Source of the DNA: Monosporascus cannonballus | Taxonomy: Eukaryota > Ascomycota > Sordariomycetes > Xylariales | NCBI GenBank assembly: GCA_004154925.1 | Contig: QJNS01000748.1 | Coordinates: 62,001 to 126,000 of the forward strand | Direction of reading: 5' to 3' | DNA: 64,000 nt | Shown here: positions 13,350-25,701 of the stretch, piece by piece | Layout: each line of letters opens with the position of its first letter | Numbering within the stretch: position 1 is the first letter of the stretch | The notes under the pieces: generated by a model | Seen by the model: the letters and a program-made list of their open reading frames with translations, nothing else | Databases searched by the model: none | What the model was told of the DNA's origin: nothing | Made by a program: the position numbers and the translations under genes

Positions 13350-16300
13350 CCCGGATATTCTTATATATTATTAATAACTTTAATTATTCTATAATTTTAA
13401 GGAAATTTTTTTAAAGTATTGTAACGTTATATATATAATGTAAAACTCTTTTTCGACGGTAAGCATAATAAGTTATATAAGGGTTTACGAAAAAAAAATA
13501 TAAAGCTTAAAGAAATAACGTACGAATAATTCGTAAAATAAAAATTTTTTAATTATCGCCTTTAAGGCGGAATTTCGAAAAATTAAAAAAATTAAAAGGA
13601 TTAAATAAGAAATTTAGCTATTTTTAATTATTTTAACCGATATTAATAAAACGTTAACGCCTAAGAAAAAAGTAAAAATTAACGAAAATTTCCGTTTAAA
13701 TTAAAAACGTTTCGAAAATTATTCGATAAAAAATTAGGTGATATTTTATTTTTATTTTGTCCCGGAATAAATTATAAAATCTTATTATGCAAAAACGAAA
13801 TAAAAAAGAAAATATCAATATTATAAGGGCATATGTATAATATAATTAAGGGCGAATTATTAACCTTCAAAAAAACCTTAACGGAGTTTTTAAATAAAAA
13901 ATATATCCGCGCAAATAATTTGTCCGTAAGGGTTCCGGTTTTATTTATAAAGAAATCCGGAAAAAAATTACGTTTATATTATAAATTTCGGGCATTAAAT
14001 ATAATAACCGAAAAAAACCGTTATTTTTTACTGCTTATTTCGGAAACTTTAAAATTATTTTTTTATATTAAATAAGTTACGAAAATAAATATCCGAATTA
14101 CGTTATATAAAATTGGAATTAAGGAAAAAAATAAATAAAAAACGATATTTCGAACGCGTTTCGCTTTATACGAATAATTAATAATACCGTTTGGTTTATA
14201 TAAAACTTCCGCAACCTTTTAGCAATACGTTAACGGGATCTTAAGGGAATATTTCGACATTTGTTGCTTAACGTATATGGACGATATCTTTATTTTTTTT
14301 CCTCTGGATCTAAGGAAAATTATATGCAAAAAGTAAAAAAAGTTCTAAGGGGTTTAAAAAATATGCATTTAAATTTAGATAATTTTAAATGCAAATTTGC
14401 CGTAAAAATAACAAAATATTTTGGATTTATTATAAATACCGAGAAACAGATATAAATAAACTCCGAGAAATTACGTACGATTAAAAAATAAATTTTTTTT
14501 AAAACATTTAAAAAGAAATCCGAAATTTTTTAGAATTCGCAAGTTTTTACCGTAATTTTATAACTTGTTATACGGGTAAATCGGTTTTATTAATAATTTT
14601 AACCCGGAAAAAAACTTTATTTCGTTAAGGAAAAAAAAAATAACGTTCGAACGTTGTAAAAATATCTTTATAACGGAATTAATTTTGGTATAATAAAATT
14701 TCGAAAAACTTATAATATTAAAAATAAATTATTTAAAAATAATATGCATAAATTATTTATCTTAAGTTAATAAATTAAAAATATTACGTCCGGTTATTTA
14801 TTATTTTAAGAAATTAAATGTTATTAAAATTAATTACGAAATATATAATAAAGACTTTTTAATAATAATAAATTATTTAAAAACGCAAAATATGGAATTA
14901 CGTAACATAATAACCCCGTTTAAAATTATTACCGATTACAAAAATTTAAAATATTTTATAATTATTAAAAAATTAAACGAACTTTAAATAAAATAATTAA
15001 AAAGGTTATTTTGTTTTAATTTTTATTTCGAATTTCGTACCGGCCGTTTAAATATTAAGGCCGATATATTTTTACGCAAAAAATAAAATATATTTATAAG
15101 AAAAAGCGATAACCGGAATACCGTATAAGAGTTTTAATTAATAAAAAATAAAACATTGCTTATATTATTTACGAAATATTAGAAATACGTTAAATATGCA
15201 ATAATAATTAATAATATTAAAATTAAAGGTAATAAATTATTTCGAAAAATATAAATATTTTAATATTTCGAAACCTTTTAAACATTTCAGGACGTAATAT
15301 TAAAACATAATAAAAATTAAAACCGTATTATTAAGATTAATATAAAAAAAACGTAATTTTTTTACGAAATTAAAATTATTAATATTAATCGTTAAATATA
15401 TTTTGAATATTAAAGGTTTTTTTAATTTCGGGAATATCTTTAAGTTTTAAAATAAAAACTGTTTAAAACGGCTTTAATACAAAATATTTACGATTTTTAT
15501 ATAATAAGTTACCTAAGTAAAAAAATTACGATAACGGTATTTTCGAAAATTCTTTTTGGCCGGGTATATATTGTATAATAAGGTAATTTTGCAGGAATTA
15601 CGACGTATACAGCCATAAAAAGGTATAAAAAAATTAGAAAAGAAATTATTAAAATTATTGCCGGTTCCCGAATAATTATATAGCAAATCATCGATTAATT
15701 TTATAACCGATTAATTTATTTATTTTAAATACGACTTAAATTTTTTAATTATTATAATAAATTAATTATTTAAAGTAATAATTTTGAATGTAATACGTAC
15801 GATAAACGTAAAAGTATATATAAAAATATTCATAAAAATATATTGGAAATTTTATACCATTTTTAAAGTTATTATAAATAATAAGAAAATTAATTAAGTA
15901 AAAAGGTTCTAAACCAGGTTTTACGAATTAATAAAGATAAAATAATATTTTTTTACCATATATTACTTAAAAATCAATAATATTACGGAAAAAGCTAATT
16001 AAAAAATATAAATTTATTTACAAATTTTTGTAACGTATTTATAATAAAAATAAAATAATTTTTTTAAACCTAATATTCGTAATTAATAACCGAAATACGA
16101 TTTCGGTAAAATTAATTTTTTTTTTATTTTACGGGTATTACGTTAACTCGATTTTCTAAGTAAAAAGTAATTTAGTAATTAAGAAAAATTTATGCAGAAA
16201 AACGAAAGATTTTCTTAAAATATTGCGAAAAAATACGGAATTTATTTAAGTTATAATAGCGGCGGCTTAGTAAACCTAAAAGAAAATAACGAATAAACGT

Positions 16301-16760
16301 CGTTTTCCTGCCAAAAAATACGAAATTAATAATAAAATCTAATTATTCTTAAAAAATATCGCCATTTTTTAATCGTCGAAAAGACTAAGGTAGTTTTAAG
16401 CTAAATATTAAATAATTAAAATAATTAATTTTTACGTTATTAAATTAAATATATTTAAAGAAATTTATAACCGCTTTTACGTTAATTTATTAAAACGTAC
16501 GAATTATAATTCTTTACCGTCTTAAATTAACGCAAATACGTAATCCCCTTTTATTATTTCTAAAGGAAATAATAAACCGGATTTTAAAATTGAAAATATT
16601 TTCTAAATCTGAACCAAGAAAATAAAAAAAGAGTTTATATACCAAATCCAGGTAAAATGGTTAAATTACGCAAAACCGATTTAAAAATTACTTAAAAAAT
16701 TCGCAAATACGGCGGTTTTATAATAATTCGAAAAGAAATACGGCAATATAACCATTAATA
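13350..16760 (+). pseudogene. pol relic: RT, RNase H, integrase, chromodomain
   Basis: The reverse transcriptase fingers read in the frame opened at 13833, with VLFIKKSGKKLRL then FRALN, the usual KK.GKLR..DYR.LN stretch. The catalytic YMDD is intact at 14274-14285. The following palm segment (KCKF, GFIINTE) reads one frame away, so the T-rich run near 14,290 holds a frameshift. RNase H is seen as TDYKNLKYF (about 14,930) and its end NIKADIFLRKK, matching the N..ADALSR signature (about 15,050). Integrase is seen as LPVPE then SSINFIT (about 15,655-15,705), where SIDFIT with the catalytic Asp is expected. A chromodomain-like end (KYGN and flanks, about 16,585-16,740) closes the polyprotein. 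Integrase linked to a chromodomain marks a chromovirus, a group whose chromodomain can steer insertion to heterochromatin. Confidence 0.85.
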
Positions 16761-18282
16761 ACGGATCCCAAATCCAGCGTATTACTTGAAAACGGACGAA
16801 TAAAAATCCAGTTTAAAAGTACCGGCCGGAGGGTACGTAAGCAATATAAGAAATTTAAGAAAACCGTTTAAAAACAACTTTATATAATTTGTAAATAAAT
16901 ATTAAAATAACGTTTCCGTTATTTACAAACAAACTATATTAGGAAAAATTAAAAATTATAAATATAATATATTGATTATTAAATTATTTAATTATTTTTA
17001 AAAATTTATAAATTTAACGATTTATTTTATAAATTTATAATATTAACGTTATGTAAAAATTACGTATCTAAAACGTACGATTATTCGGCCGTATTTATAT
17101 TAAATTCCGGTAAAACCGGGATTTTTTTAACAGTTTAAATTACGATTAAGAAATTTTCAAAAACGTTAATAATATAATTATTAACGGCTATTAGTTTAAC
17201 TTATAACATAAATTAATAAACGGCATAAAAAAAGTACAAAAATATTACAAAAAAATTTTATATAATAAAATTTATTATTTTTATATTTAATAAGTTTTTT
17301 ATTACGTAAAACGAAAGGACCGCCAAAATCGGCAATTTAATTAATATATAAGTAACGTATAAGCCAGGAACTAAAGGCGTAAATTTATTTCGGAATAAAC
17401 GACGTACGAAATTTTAAAACGTAAATATAAAATTTCGGTATCCGTTTTTTCCTAAATACGGATAACCGCTAAATTAAGGTTAATAATAATAAAGTAATAT
17501 AAAAAGTACGTAAAAAAATAAAGTTATTAAGGTTTCGATAATCATAATTAAAAGTAATTTCGCAAAATACATCGATTATTTAACGAAATTTGGGAATATT
17601 CATAAATTACGTAAAAAGTATAATAAAAAATATATTAACAAAAATTAAAAAAATTTTTATTTTCAAATATTTAAAGTCATAAGTAATATAAATTTAATAA
17701 CGGACCGCATTTTTATCTGTAATAAAAAACATTTTAAAAATAATACATAAATAATATATAAGCAAATTATATATTTTGTTAATTTAAATAAAATATATCC
17801 GGCTTTTCGACAAAACGAATTTTATAAATAAAAAAAGGCATATCGCAAATACGGGCGGGATATTTATCCAAAATAACGCAAATACGTAACGTACGAAAAG
17901 TTTTGGCGGATTTCGATTTCTTAAAAGGGTTCGATATTATAAAAAAATTTTTACCAGGTATTTTCGTAACGTTATAATCTATTAATTAACTTTTAAACCC
18001 TTACGAAATAACGTATAAAAGCATTATTATAAGTATTAATAAAAATTATTTTTCTAAATTACATTATTATTATAAGAAAATAAATTAAAATAAGTAAAAA
18101 CATAAATATATTTTTTATATATAAGCTTATTTAACGTATAATCAAGTTATAATTAATTATTTAAATTAAACCTAATTCAAAAATCGACAAATTTCCGAAT
18201 TTCGGACTAATTAAAAACTAAAAATTAATGCGATTATTGATTTTATAATAAATTAACCTTTTTTAAAAAAGGTAAGGAGTAA
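16760..18282 (+). other. Unexplained 3' segment of the chromovirus
   Basis: Between the chromodomain remnant and the purine tract lies about 1.4 kb that a standard Gypsy element does not need. On the plus strand it gives discontinuous but protein-like stretches, for example SFGGFRFLKGFDIIKKFLPG near 17,900. I recognise no domain. It may be an extra ORF of this family, an older insertion, or a long 3' untranslated region. Confidence 0.45.
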
Positions 18283-18465
18283 TATAATAGGGTTATATAA
18301 AGCCTTATTATGGAGTACCGGATAAACGCCGGTACCAAGCAGCACTAACGCAGCGCCTTATATGCGAACATACACAATTGTATTTTTATCTTCTCTTTTT
18401 TTTTAGCTAAAAAATAAATTCTTGTTGGCAACTGATTACAAACCGCTCAGGTGAAGCCGTTTACA
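18283..18465 (+). repeat. 3' LTR of nested chromovirus
   Basis: 183 bp. Differs from the 5' LTR mostly by transitions: the 5' copy carries more TA where this copy keeps CA. It is followed by ATTTC. Confidence 0.92.
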
Positions 18466-20160
18466 ATTTCTTTATATAATACGTCGAATTATTTTATTTA
18501 TAGTTTTTGCCGCCGTATTTATTCTTTAAATAATATTAATTTATTTTTTCTTACTCTATGAAGTAAATTATTGTTTCATATAATATATAATACTTTATTC
18601 AATCTTTTATAATTTATCGATTTTTTAATAAAATATTGAAATAAATTATTAAATTATGTTTTAATATTTTAAGATTTATAATAAATACTAATTAAAAATA
18701 AAAGTTCGTAATAGATTTTGGATAATATTTTTATTATATATTAAATTAATTATTTCGCAAATTAATAATTATATTAATTATAAAGAAACTATTACGGAAA
18801 TTACTTTTTATTTAGTTAATTTTATAAAGTTATTCGTTTATCGATATTATTTTATAAAACAATAATTCGAAAATTTTAATATGATTATTTATTTATTTTG
18901 TTATTTCCGATTTAATTAAAAACGTCGAATTTTGTTTTATATATACGTAGAATTGGCTATTAAATAAAATTTTATTCGTTATATATTAGCTATTTTCGTC
19001 GTTTATAATATAGGGCGCCTATTTTGCTATATCGGTTAAGAGTTTCGAGATAAATGTTCTTTATCCATTCTTGGTATTCCGTTAACCATTTTCCCAAGGG
19101 TATTATTATTTTTCTACCGCTTTTTAGGCCGGTTTCTGGCCTTTTCATATTCCGTATCACATTTTTTATTACGATAACTTTATTCGTATTAGACCTACAT
19201 TATATTAATAATTTTATTATTATATCTTTAAATATAAATTCCGAATTATTTTATCGTAATCTTTAAGAATTTTTGTAAGTATTTTAATAATATCCCATTT
19301 TGCTCATATTTTAATATTTAACTTAACACTTAATTTTATATTAAATCTTTCCGAATTCTGTAAGTTTTAATATTATACTATAAGATATAAATAATATATT
19401 ATGTTTTGTTCTATTAACTAACTCATTATCTTTCGTATTTTGGAATATAATATCATTGTTAATAAGTCAATTATATAACTTTTTATCAATTTTAACAATT
19501 TCGATAATATACCGATTCGAGGTTTTGAGTTTCAAAAATTTAATAATTTTATTTTTAATAATATTTCTTTTAATTGTTTTAAAATATATTAATATAAATA
19601 TTTCCGTCGTTACCGTTTTATGTTGCTTTACCCGCAATGTTTTTAAATCTTATTATATATTTTAAAGTTAACCTTTTTAATATATATAAAACATTTATTA
19701 TACTGTAATGCGTTTTTCGTAAAAACTCTCAAAATTAATATAATTACAAAAAGATCTCTTTCATAAATACTTTTTAATTAACTTCGGTATATTTCAGATA
19801 ATCTCTTGTTGTAAGTTTAAACCAGTTAAAAATGTTTTTCGATTAAAAAAACCGTAAACACGAAAGTTTTGTCTATCGGTTTCGTAAGTCTTTAAAATCT
19901 AAAATATATTCTTACTTAAATAAGAAAATTTTATATATTACCTTCTCCGTTATAAAGTTAATGTTTTTTAATTTTAACTTTTAATACATTTTTTTGTATT
20001 AAACTGAGCATAAATTATTGTACTTAAGCCTTTAATTTCTAGGTTTTATATCGAAATTATTCTTTTACTAAAGAAGTAATTTCTTATTTACTAATTAATA
20101 TAACAAATAAATATATCTTATTTAAAGTTTAACGATATTATTAAATAAAAGTTTGTAATA

Positions 20161-20516
20161 TATAACGGCTAAACAGTTTCATTAATTATTAAATCTAATT
20201 TATATAAATTTATATTAATAGAAATATCGTATGATTTTGGGCATTAAATACAATAATTAATTACGTTTCATAATATTCAAAATGCTTTAAGTAACGAAAT
20301 TATAATATAAATTATAAATATATATATAGTTTCGCATTATTTTATTCATCATTTCCTATTACATCACTTATTATAATTATAATTTTTAATAATTATAAAT
20401 GTTTTTTATAACTACGAGCGTATTATAAATTATTTGTTAGGTAATTTACAGAGTGAGTTGTATTATCCTCGTCGTTACGACCGTTTCCGCAGATCTAGAC
20501 CTATTAGGTCGTAATA
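20161..20516 (-). repeat. 5' LTR of Gypsy copy 2
   Basis: Begins TATAACGGC like the LTRs at 817 and 30072. Its end shares the GACCGTTTCCGCAG segment with the LTRs of copy 3, so copies 2 and 3 form one LTR subfamily and copies 1 and 4 another. The end point is estimated from that alignment. Confidence 0.75.
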
Positions 20517-21990
20517 ATATCATAATATAACTTTGAAACTGAGCTTCGAAATTGTATATATTATTCCCGAACATAATAAACGGTTTTTTATTTATTAAGA
20601 AATAACTTAATAAGTTTTATTATGAAACGGGAATATAATTATAATAATACGTTTTCAATTATTTCGAACGTACGATAACGTATTTGTTTTGTTATTAAAT
20701 GAGTATCCGAATATAAGTTCGATTTTGTAAATTTTATGTTTAAAACGTATTAAAAATATTCGATTAAGTTTAAATTCGGTAAATATAGCAATTATTCGAA
20801 TACTCAAATTTTATATTTTTCGAAAAACGTTTTAAAGGTAATAATTTTATTTATTAAAACGTTATTTTATATAAAGTGATTACCAATTCGTAAAAATAAA
20901 AAAAGGAAATTTCGTTCGCAAATTTCGATATAACGTCAAAAAGTTATTTTACTGCCGGGCAAATCCGGATTTTTTTTCGTAAAAGACGATAAACAAAACC
21001 GGTTTCCCCGTTACGTTATTATATTATCTCTTAAAGCGTAATAGAAAATGCAGTTTTTTCGTAAATTTTCGAATTTACTCAGTTTGCTTTTAACGTTCTG
21101 ACAATTAACGAAATATTTGTTAACCTAGATATTCGAATACGTTTTATGCGAAATATTTATTAAATAATAAAATTATAAAAAAACATTTTTTAGTATACAG
21201 TTTAAAAATTTCATTAATAAATTTTACAGGTTTATATATAGTTTTCATTATAAGATTAACTTTCTGTCGTATATTATTTATTTAAAGTAAATATATAGAA
21301 AAAATGTTTTATTATTAATCGGTTAATATTAATATTTTTTTAAAAACAAATTGCGGTACGTATTTTAATAATAATAACGGCTTAATTAATAAAAATATAA
21401 AATTAAGTAATTTCGAATTATTCGTTAACTGTATTTCCGTAATAAGTTATAAACCGTTTTATATATAATAAAATATTAAAGTTATTTCTCGATTCGTTAA
21501 CGTTTTATCTTTATAATTATAATTATTTAGGTTTAGGTTATATTTATAACTACGACATTAATTATAAAGGCCCGGATTTTCGGATTGAATTTCTTGTTAA
21601 GGCGACGGTCAGCGACGAAAACGGAAGAGGCCTTATTTAAATCCATGTTATGGTTGTTAAATTACTAGATTTAGAAGGCATAAGAGGTGTTGATATATGT
21701 TGGAATTAGAAGTGGAGATGTCCGAGCGTACGGATCTAATTGATCCATTAATATATACATTTAGGGCTTTATACATAAAATTAAGTTATACGTACAAATG
21801 ATTTAACTTGTTAGGTACATTTAATATGTATATTTTCCCGTTTTATAGTATGTTTCACTTTACAAATATAAAGTATATAGTATGTATAGTAAATTATTAT
21901 GTACTTGAAAAATCACAAAAAGCAGCTGATTCTTTCGTAAATTCTTTCAAGTTATACACTTTAAACATATATATTAAAGATAGCTGTTTC
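20517..21990. other. AT-rich border zone, nothing recognised
   Basis: RIP-like sequence grading into normal composition; from about 21,600 GC rises. The open frame at 21808-22002 is AT-rich and unlike any family I know. Confidence 0.6.
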
Positions 21991-23487
21991 ATACTTTCAT
22001 AGATTTATATATATGCGTTGTATTTACGGGTAATTTCTCACGCATTTTGTATGGGAGTTTTGGACGGGAGCATCGCTGACAGTGCGTCTTGGGAGCGGTT
22101 CGGAGTTGTGCAGGTCGAGCCTTTCTTGTATGTTTGATTGTCAGATACCAGTGAGCAAGTTTACTCCGCATATAGTATTGTTTTTCCATATCCGAGACAG
22201 GTGACATTAGGAATCCAAGGACTTCTCGCCAAGTCATGTCACCCCCTTTACACTGCTGCGAGCGCCGGCTACCGTATGCGTCTCAACGGCGGTCCTACAT
22301 CGAGGCGGTAGAAATCCCGGGTCCGCAAGTCCGGGCTGGACGATTGCAGGACTACGTGGACAACAGGGCGACCTCCGTGAATATCTGGCTATCATCTGAC
22401 TTCAACGACAACCTCGGGCAAGGGGCAGGATTTGATAACGGCTGTGCTCATGACTAGGCGATTAGGGGATCCCAGGTCATGAATCTATGGACTGTATTCA
22501 GATTTCTGGAGGTGGATGAATAGACTGAGGAGTTGCCGTCAATCCCGGTGAACATGTGGGTATGGGTTGTCTTACCCTCATAGTCTCGCTTCATGCCCAG
22601 AGAAGTCTTTGGTTCCGATGGCCGAATTCCTTTCTTCACACGAGGTGCCTAAGTTGGCTACGTAGACGAAGATGTATCAGCAACCTATACTCCGGTTAGA
22701 TAACCAGATCGGGATCAACGTGCGATCTCGTATTGCGTGTTGGTGACGCAGCAATACGTTCGAGGCCTCGCATCTCCTTGGGCAGTCAGAAACACTTTCC
22801 TTGGTCTCAATATCACCGCACCGGCAACGCTCGTTCCCCAAAGCAACCGAGACAGCATGAGAAAATGGGTGTCCTCGGCGCGAATGATGCAATTAAATTA
22901 CTGCAGTTAGCAATAAGCAATGGAGAAAACATTCAGTAGGCCAGCTGACGCGCGACTACAGCCCCTTTCTTCTCCTCATACCCTGCCCACGACACATTGC
23001 CAGCTAGCGACGCATCCCGCCAGATTTACGAGTGTAGACCGTATAAAAGACAATACCACAGGTCAAACGATGGTTCGCCTTCCCGAGGCGCCGAGAGGGG
23101 ACTCTCCGCCGGCGTCGAACGGGACGAATGTCTACATCATGGCCTCGAGCTATTCGCGTTTGGTGGCAATACATCAGCACCCTCCTATTACGCTATGTCC
23201 CGGCAGTACTAGAAGGGCTCGTGCTTCTTAGGACGCCTAATTTTGCTTCGCGCCCGTAATGTACCATACTGCCATTATGTCCATTGTCGAACGAATCGCG
23301 CGATTAACCGTGATGCCATCCCAGTCCTTTCGTAATGGGGCCGGACGATTCATGGCACAATCCGCTTAATGAAGCGCCACGCGTTGCATTACACAACCGC
23401 AAACATTATTAATCCATGCCCAGTCCCGCCTTCCCGTGTACAAGTTGGCGGCCACCACGCCACAAAGCATTTCCATCTTCCCAGTCG
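21991..23487. other. Gene-island left edge, downstream of rtt106, no gene recognised
   Basis: GC is near 50 percent and several frames of 60-100 codons are open, but none shows a family signature, consistent splicing or a neighbouring frame that extends it. The part just left of 23,488 should contain the rtt106 3' untranslated region and polyadenylation signals. I see no tRNA cloverleaf. Confidence 0.5.
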
Positions 23488-25067
23488 CTATTTTTTATCC
23501 TCCTCGTCGTCCTCATCTCCATCCTCGCCCTCGTCATCATCGTCATCATCATCATCATCCTCAGAGCTCGTTCCGGAGCCGTCACTGTCGTCCTCGCTTC
23601 CGGGGTCGTAATCCTCCTCGTCCTCATCCTCTTCATCCTGCAACCTCTGCTCGGCCTCGCGCTGCGCCCGCTCCAGCTCCGTCAGGCCGTCGTCCTCAAC
23701 ACCCGCATCCCCGTTGGCGCCAGCCGCCGCGGCGTCCGGCCCACCCTCCGCGACGCCGCCGCCGCCCCTCCGGCCGGCCTTCGCATTCTCGAGCAGCTCC
23801 CTCTTGGCCTTGCGCTGGTCCGCGAGGCTGCGGTCCTGGAGCCCGTGGCGCGCGACGTAGGTCTCGTTGATGCCGGCATAGTCCTCCTGGTCGAGCATGG
23901 CGAACTCGATCTCCTCCGTCTCGTCCTCCTCCCCCTCGCCGTTCCCGTCGCCGTTCTTGTTGCCCGTAAACACCTCTACCACCATGTTAAACGTGCGCTG
24001 CAGCACGCTCGTATAGCTGATGGCGGCGATGCGGTCGAGCGGGATGAACAGGAGCGGCTTCTTGAAACCCCACAGGATGCCGCTCTCGAGGAAGAACAGG
24101 TACCCGTCCTTGGAGCCCCGGAACGCCTTAACGTGCACGGCCTGCTCCTTGGGCCGGTGCGCCTGCCGGATCACGCTGTGGAACCTGGACGGGTCCGCCG
24201 CGACTACCTTGACGTCGCCCGCCGCCTGCAGACATTTGTTTATCCCCCAGTGGAACAGGGTCGTGTATGAATCGGAGACGGCGGATGCGGCGCCGGCATT
24301 GGCGCCTCCGATCGAGCCGGGCTTCGGTGCCCCCGCCGAGACGGTGAATACCAAGGGATCGACGGACGAGGCGCTGTCCCTTGACGGCAGATAGGAGTTT
24401 CGCGGGAATAGAACGTAGTTGTGCTGGACTTGCGACTTCTCGGGTACGGGGAGGTAGAATGCATATTCTTGGATCATAGTTAGCAGTCGAGGCCTTGAAC
24501 CGGGCCGGGGGTAGGTAGATAATATATCGCCCATACCTATATCCTTCCAAGCATATATGATGCCTGGTATGGGTGATGTGGTGTTTGGAGCCCTCGCATA
24601 TAGGTGTTTGGCGGTAAAGCATATATCAAACTTCTTCCGCTGCGGGATAGAGACAGATATGTCCTTGATCTCTAGAAGGGTCCTCTCGGCTGCGACATCT
24701 TCGGCCGACGCTGCCGTCGCAGCGCCATTGGTATTCGGCGCGGTCCCGTTCTGGGACGGTTGGATGTCGACCCTACGACGTTTGTGCGCGGGCTCTGAAG
24801 ATTCCTCATTGCCAAGCTGGTGCTGTACATAGCTAGCTATCTCGTTGAAGAGCTTGATTCGCGCGGGGGTGTCTATGGCTCTCAATAGAGTTAGCATTCC
24901 ACCCCCTATGAGTACGGTTCCCGGGCGAGACAGACTGTGGTGAACAGGTCGGAGATCAATGAGCAATGATGCTTACCGGCCGCTTCCTGGATGCCTTCAA
25001 TTATGTCCGGTCTGGATTTGAAGGCAAGGCCAAGCCGCTGATTATCGAGCCTAGCACTAGATGCCAT
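23488..25067 (-). CDS. rtt106: Histone chaperone Rtt106
   Basis: Rtt106 binds newly made H3-H4 (notably K56-acetylated H3) and deposits it behind replication forks, and helps heterochromatin silencing. Two exons: 25067-24977 (91 nt, phase 1) and 24905-23488. The 71 bp intron runs from GTAAGC at 24976 to TAG ending at 24906. The joined product is 502 aa and starts [10 protein letters not shown]. Visible parts are an N-terminal helical region (about 1-65), a basic KRRR patch (72-75), and a first pleckstrin-homology-like domain (about 105-260) with [11 protein letters not shown] and the HWGINKCL segment. A second one (about 285-375) has [28 protein letters not shown], here cited only as [19 protein letters not shown], then [14 protein letters not shown] long Asp/Glu tail (about 454-502) resembles other fungal Rtt106 proteins. 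The start is chosen because exon 1 restores the conserved ...SRPDI..GI.EAA helix. The acidic tail is coded by a TCA/TCG microsatellite. Divergent neighbour: vfa1. Confidence 0.93.
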
Positions 25068-25701
25068 GTTTGTGGATCGAGAGAGTTTGCACGACTACCC
25101 CTATCCCGCGATGGGATCCCTGATATGTGTTTGATTGGTATGGGGAAGAGCAATGGTAGATTGGGAGGGAATGCCACCGCTGATGGTCTGACTTGGGTGG
25201 TTTGCCGTCTTTAACGTCAAATACAGGTTCAGCCTATGTTAGGTAAAAAGGGGGAGAAGAAATATTTCTGGACAAGGGCAAGACAGTGTGTGACGTATAA
25301 GGCGAGGCACAAGGCTGCAGCGCGTTCCGGGCACCTCTGCACTAATCTGAGGCTCCAAAACAGCTTGTGATAGGCTTATCGTTATCCGATAGGTAGGTAG
25401 CGTAGCGGAGTATCACCAGCCCTTCCAGCTTCCAGCCTTTCCCAGCGTAGTTAATGGCTAAATTAACACCCAACGTTAGGGAGTAGTTAAGCCACACACT
25501 TGGGCTGAGCCACATATTGCTTATATCCAATATCTTCATACCCCACCATGTACTTCGTACTTCATATACTATCTATCCCAGGTACTTACACATTCAGGAC
25601 TACCACTGCCCTTTTTGACAAAAAGAATAAAGCAAGCCAGGATCTGAATCTAGTTATCTAGAATGCACTAGTACTTACTCCTCGAAGCGTGCAACATCAC
25701 A
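25068..25701. promoter_or_regulatory. Shared divergent promoter region rtt106/vfa1
   Basis: The 634 bp between the two start codons must hold both promoters and 5' untranslated regions. No TATA box at a convincing distance is visible. A small frame at 25342-25539 (minus) lacks family features. Function is inferred from position only. Confidence 0.6.

Larger units (their letters stand above)
11579..18465 (+). mobile_element. Ty3/Gypsy chromovirus nested in Gypsy copy 2
   Basis: A 6,887 bp element with two 183 bp LTRs (11579-11761 and 18283-18465), flanked by the exact duplication ATTTC (11574-11578 and 18466-18470). A purine-rich tract lies just before the 3' LTR (about 18267-18282). Domain order on the plus strand is gag region, reverse transcriptase, RNase H, integrase, chromodomain, which is the Ty3/Gypsy order. 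It inserted into the Gypsy copy in opposite orientation; host sequence resumes exactly across the junction when compared with copy 1 near 5,375. All frames are broken by RIP-type changes. About 1.4 kb between the chromodomain and the 3' LTR is unexplained. Confidence 0.93.
9760..20516 (-). mobile_element. Ty3/Gypsy copy 2, 3'-truncated and split by a nested element
   Basis: The segments about 9,760-11,573 and 18,471-20,516 align with copies 1, 3 and 4 of the same clade in the same minus-strand orientation. They are separated by the complete chromovirus at 11579-18465. The 5' LTR is present at 20161-20516. The 3' end, with its LTR and the antisense accessory ORF, is missing, the left edge falling somewhere near 9,700-9,760. 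On the minus strand around 10,340-10,375 the reverse transcriptase box reads as a Tyr-Leu-Asn-Asn version of YLDD, both Asp codons being G-to-A mutated. It is coding-dead. Confidence 0.8.

Noticed and set aside
19054..19665. Hydrophobic plus-strand frames resembling membrane proteins
   Set aside because: They lie in the degraded Gypsy copy 2 opposite to its coding strand; AT-rich DNA gives Phe/Ile/Leu-rich frames by default.
1..22000. Mitochondrial or bacterial AT-rich DNA
   Set aside because: No tRNA, rRNA or respiratory genes; the block consists of nested LTR elements with target duplications and RIP-type changes.
23416..24270. Long open frame of 284 codons on the plus strand
   Set aside because: It is antisense to rtt106, and its Ala/Leu/Val/Arg-rich product is the mirror of a GC-rich coding sequence; the minus strand has the real protein.
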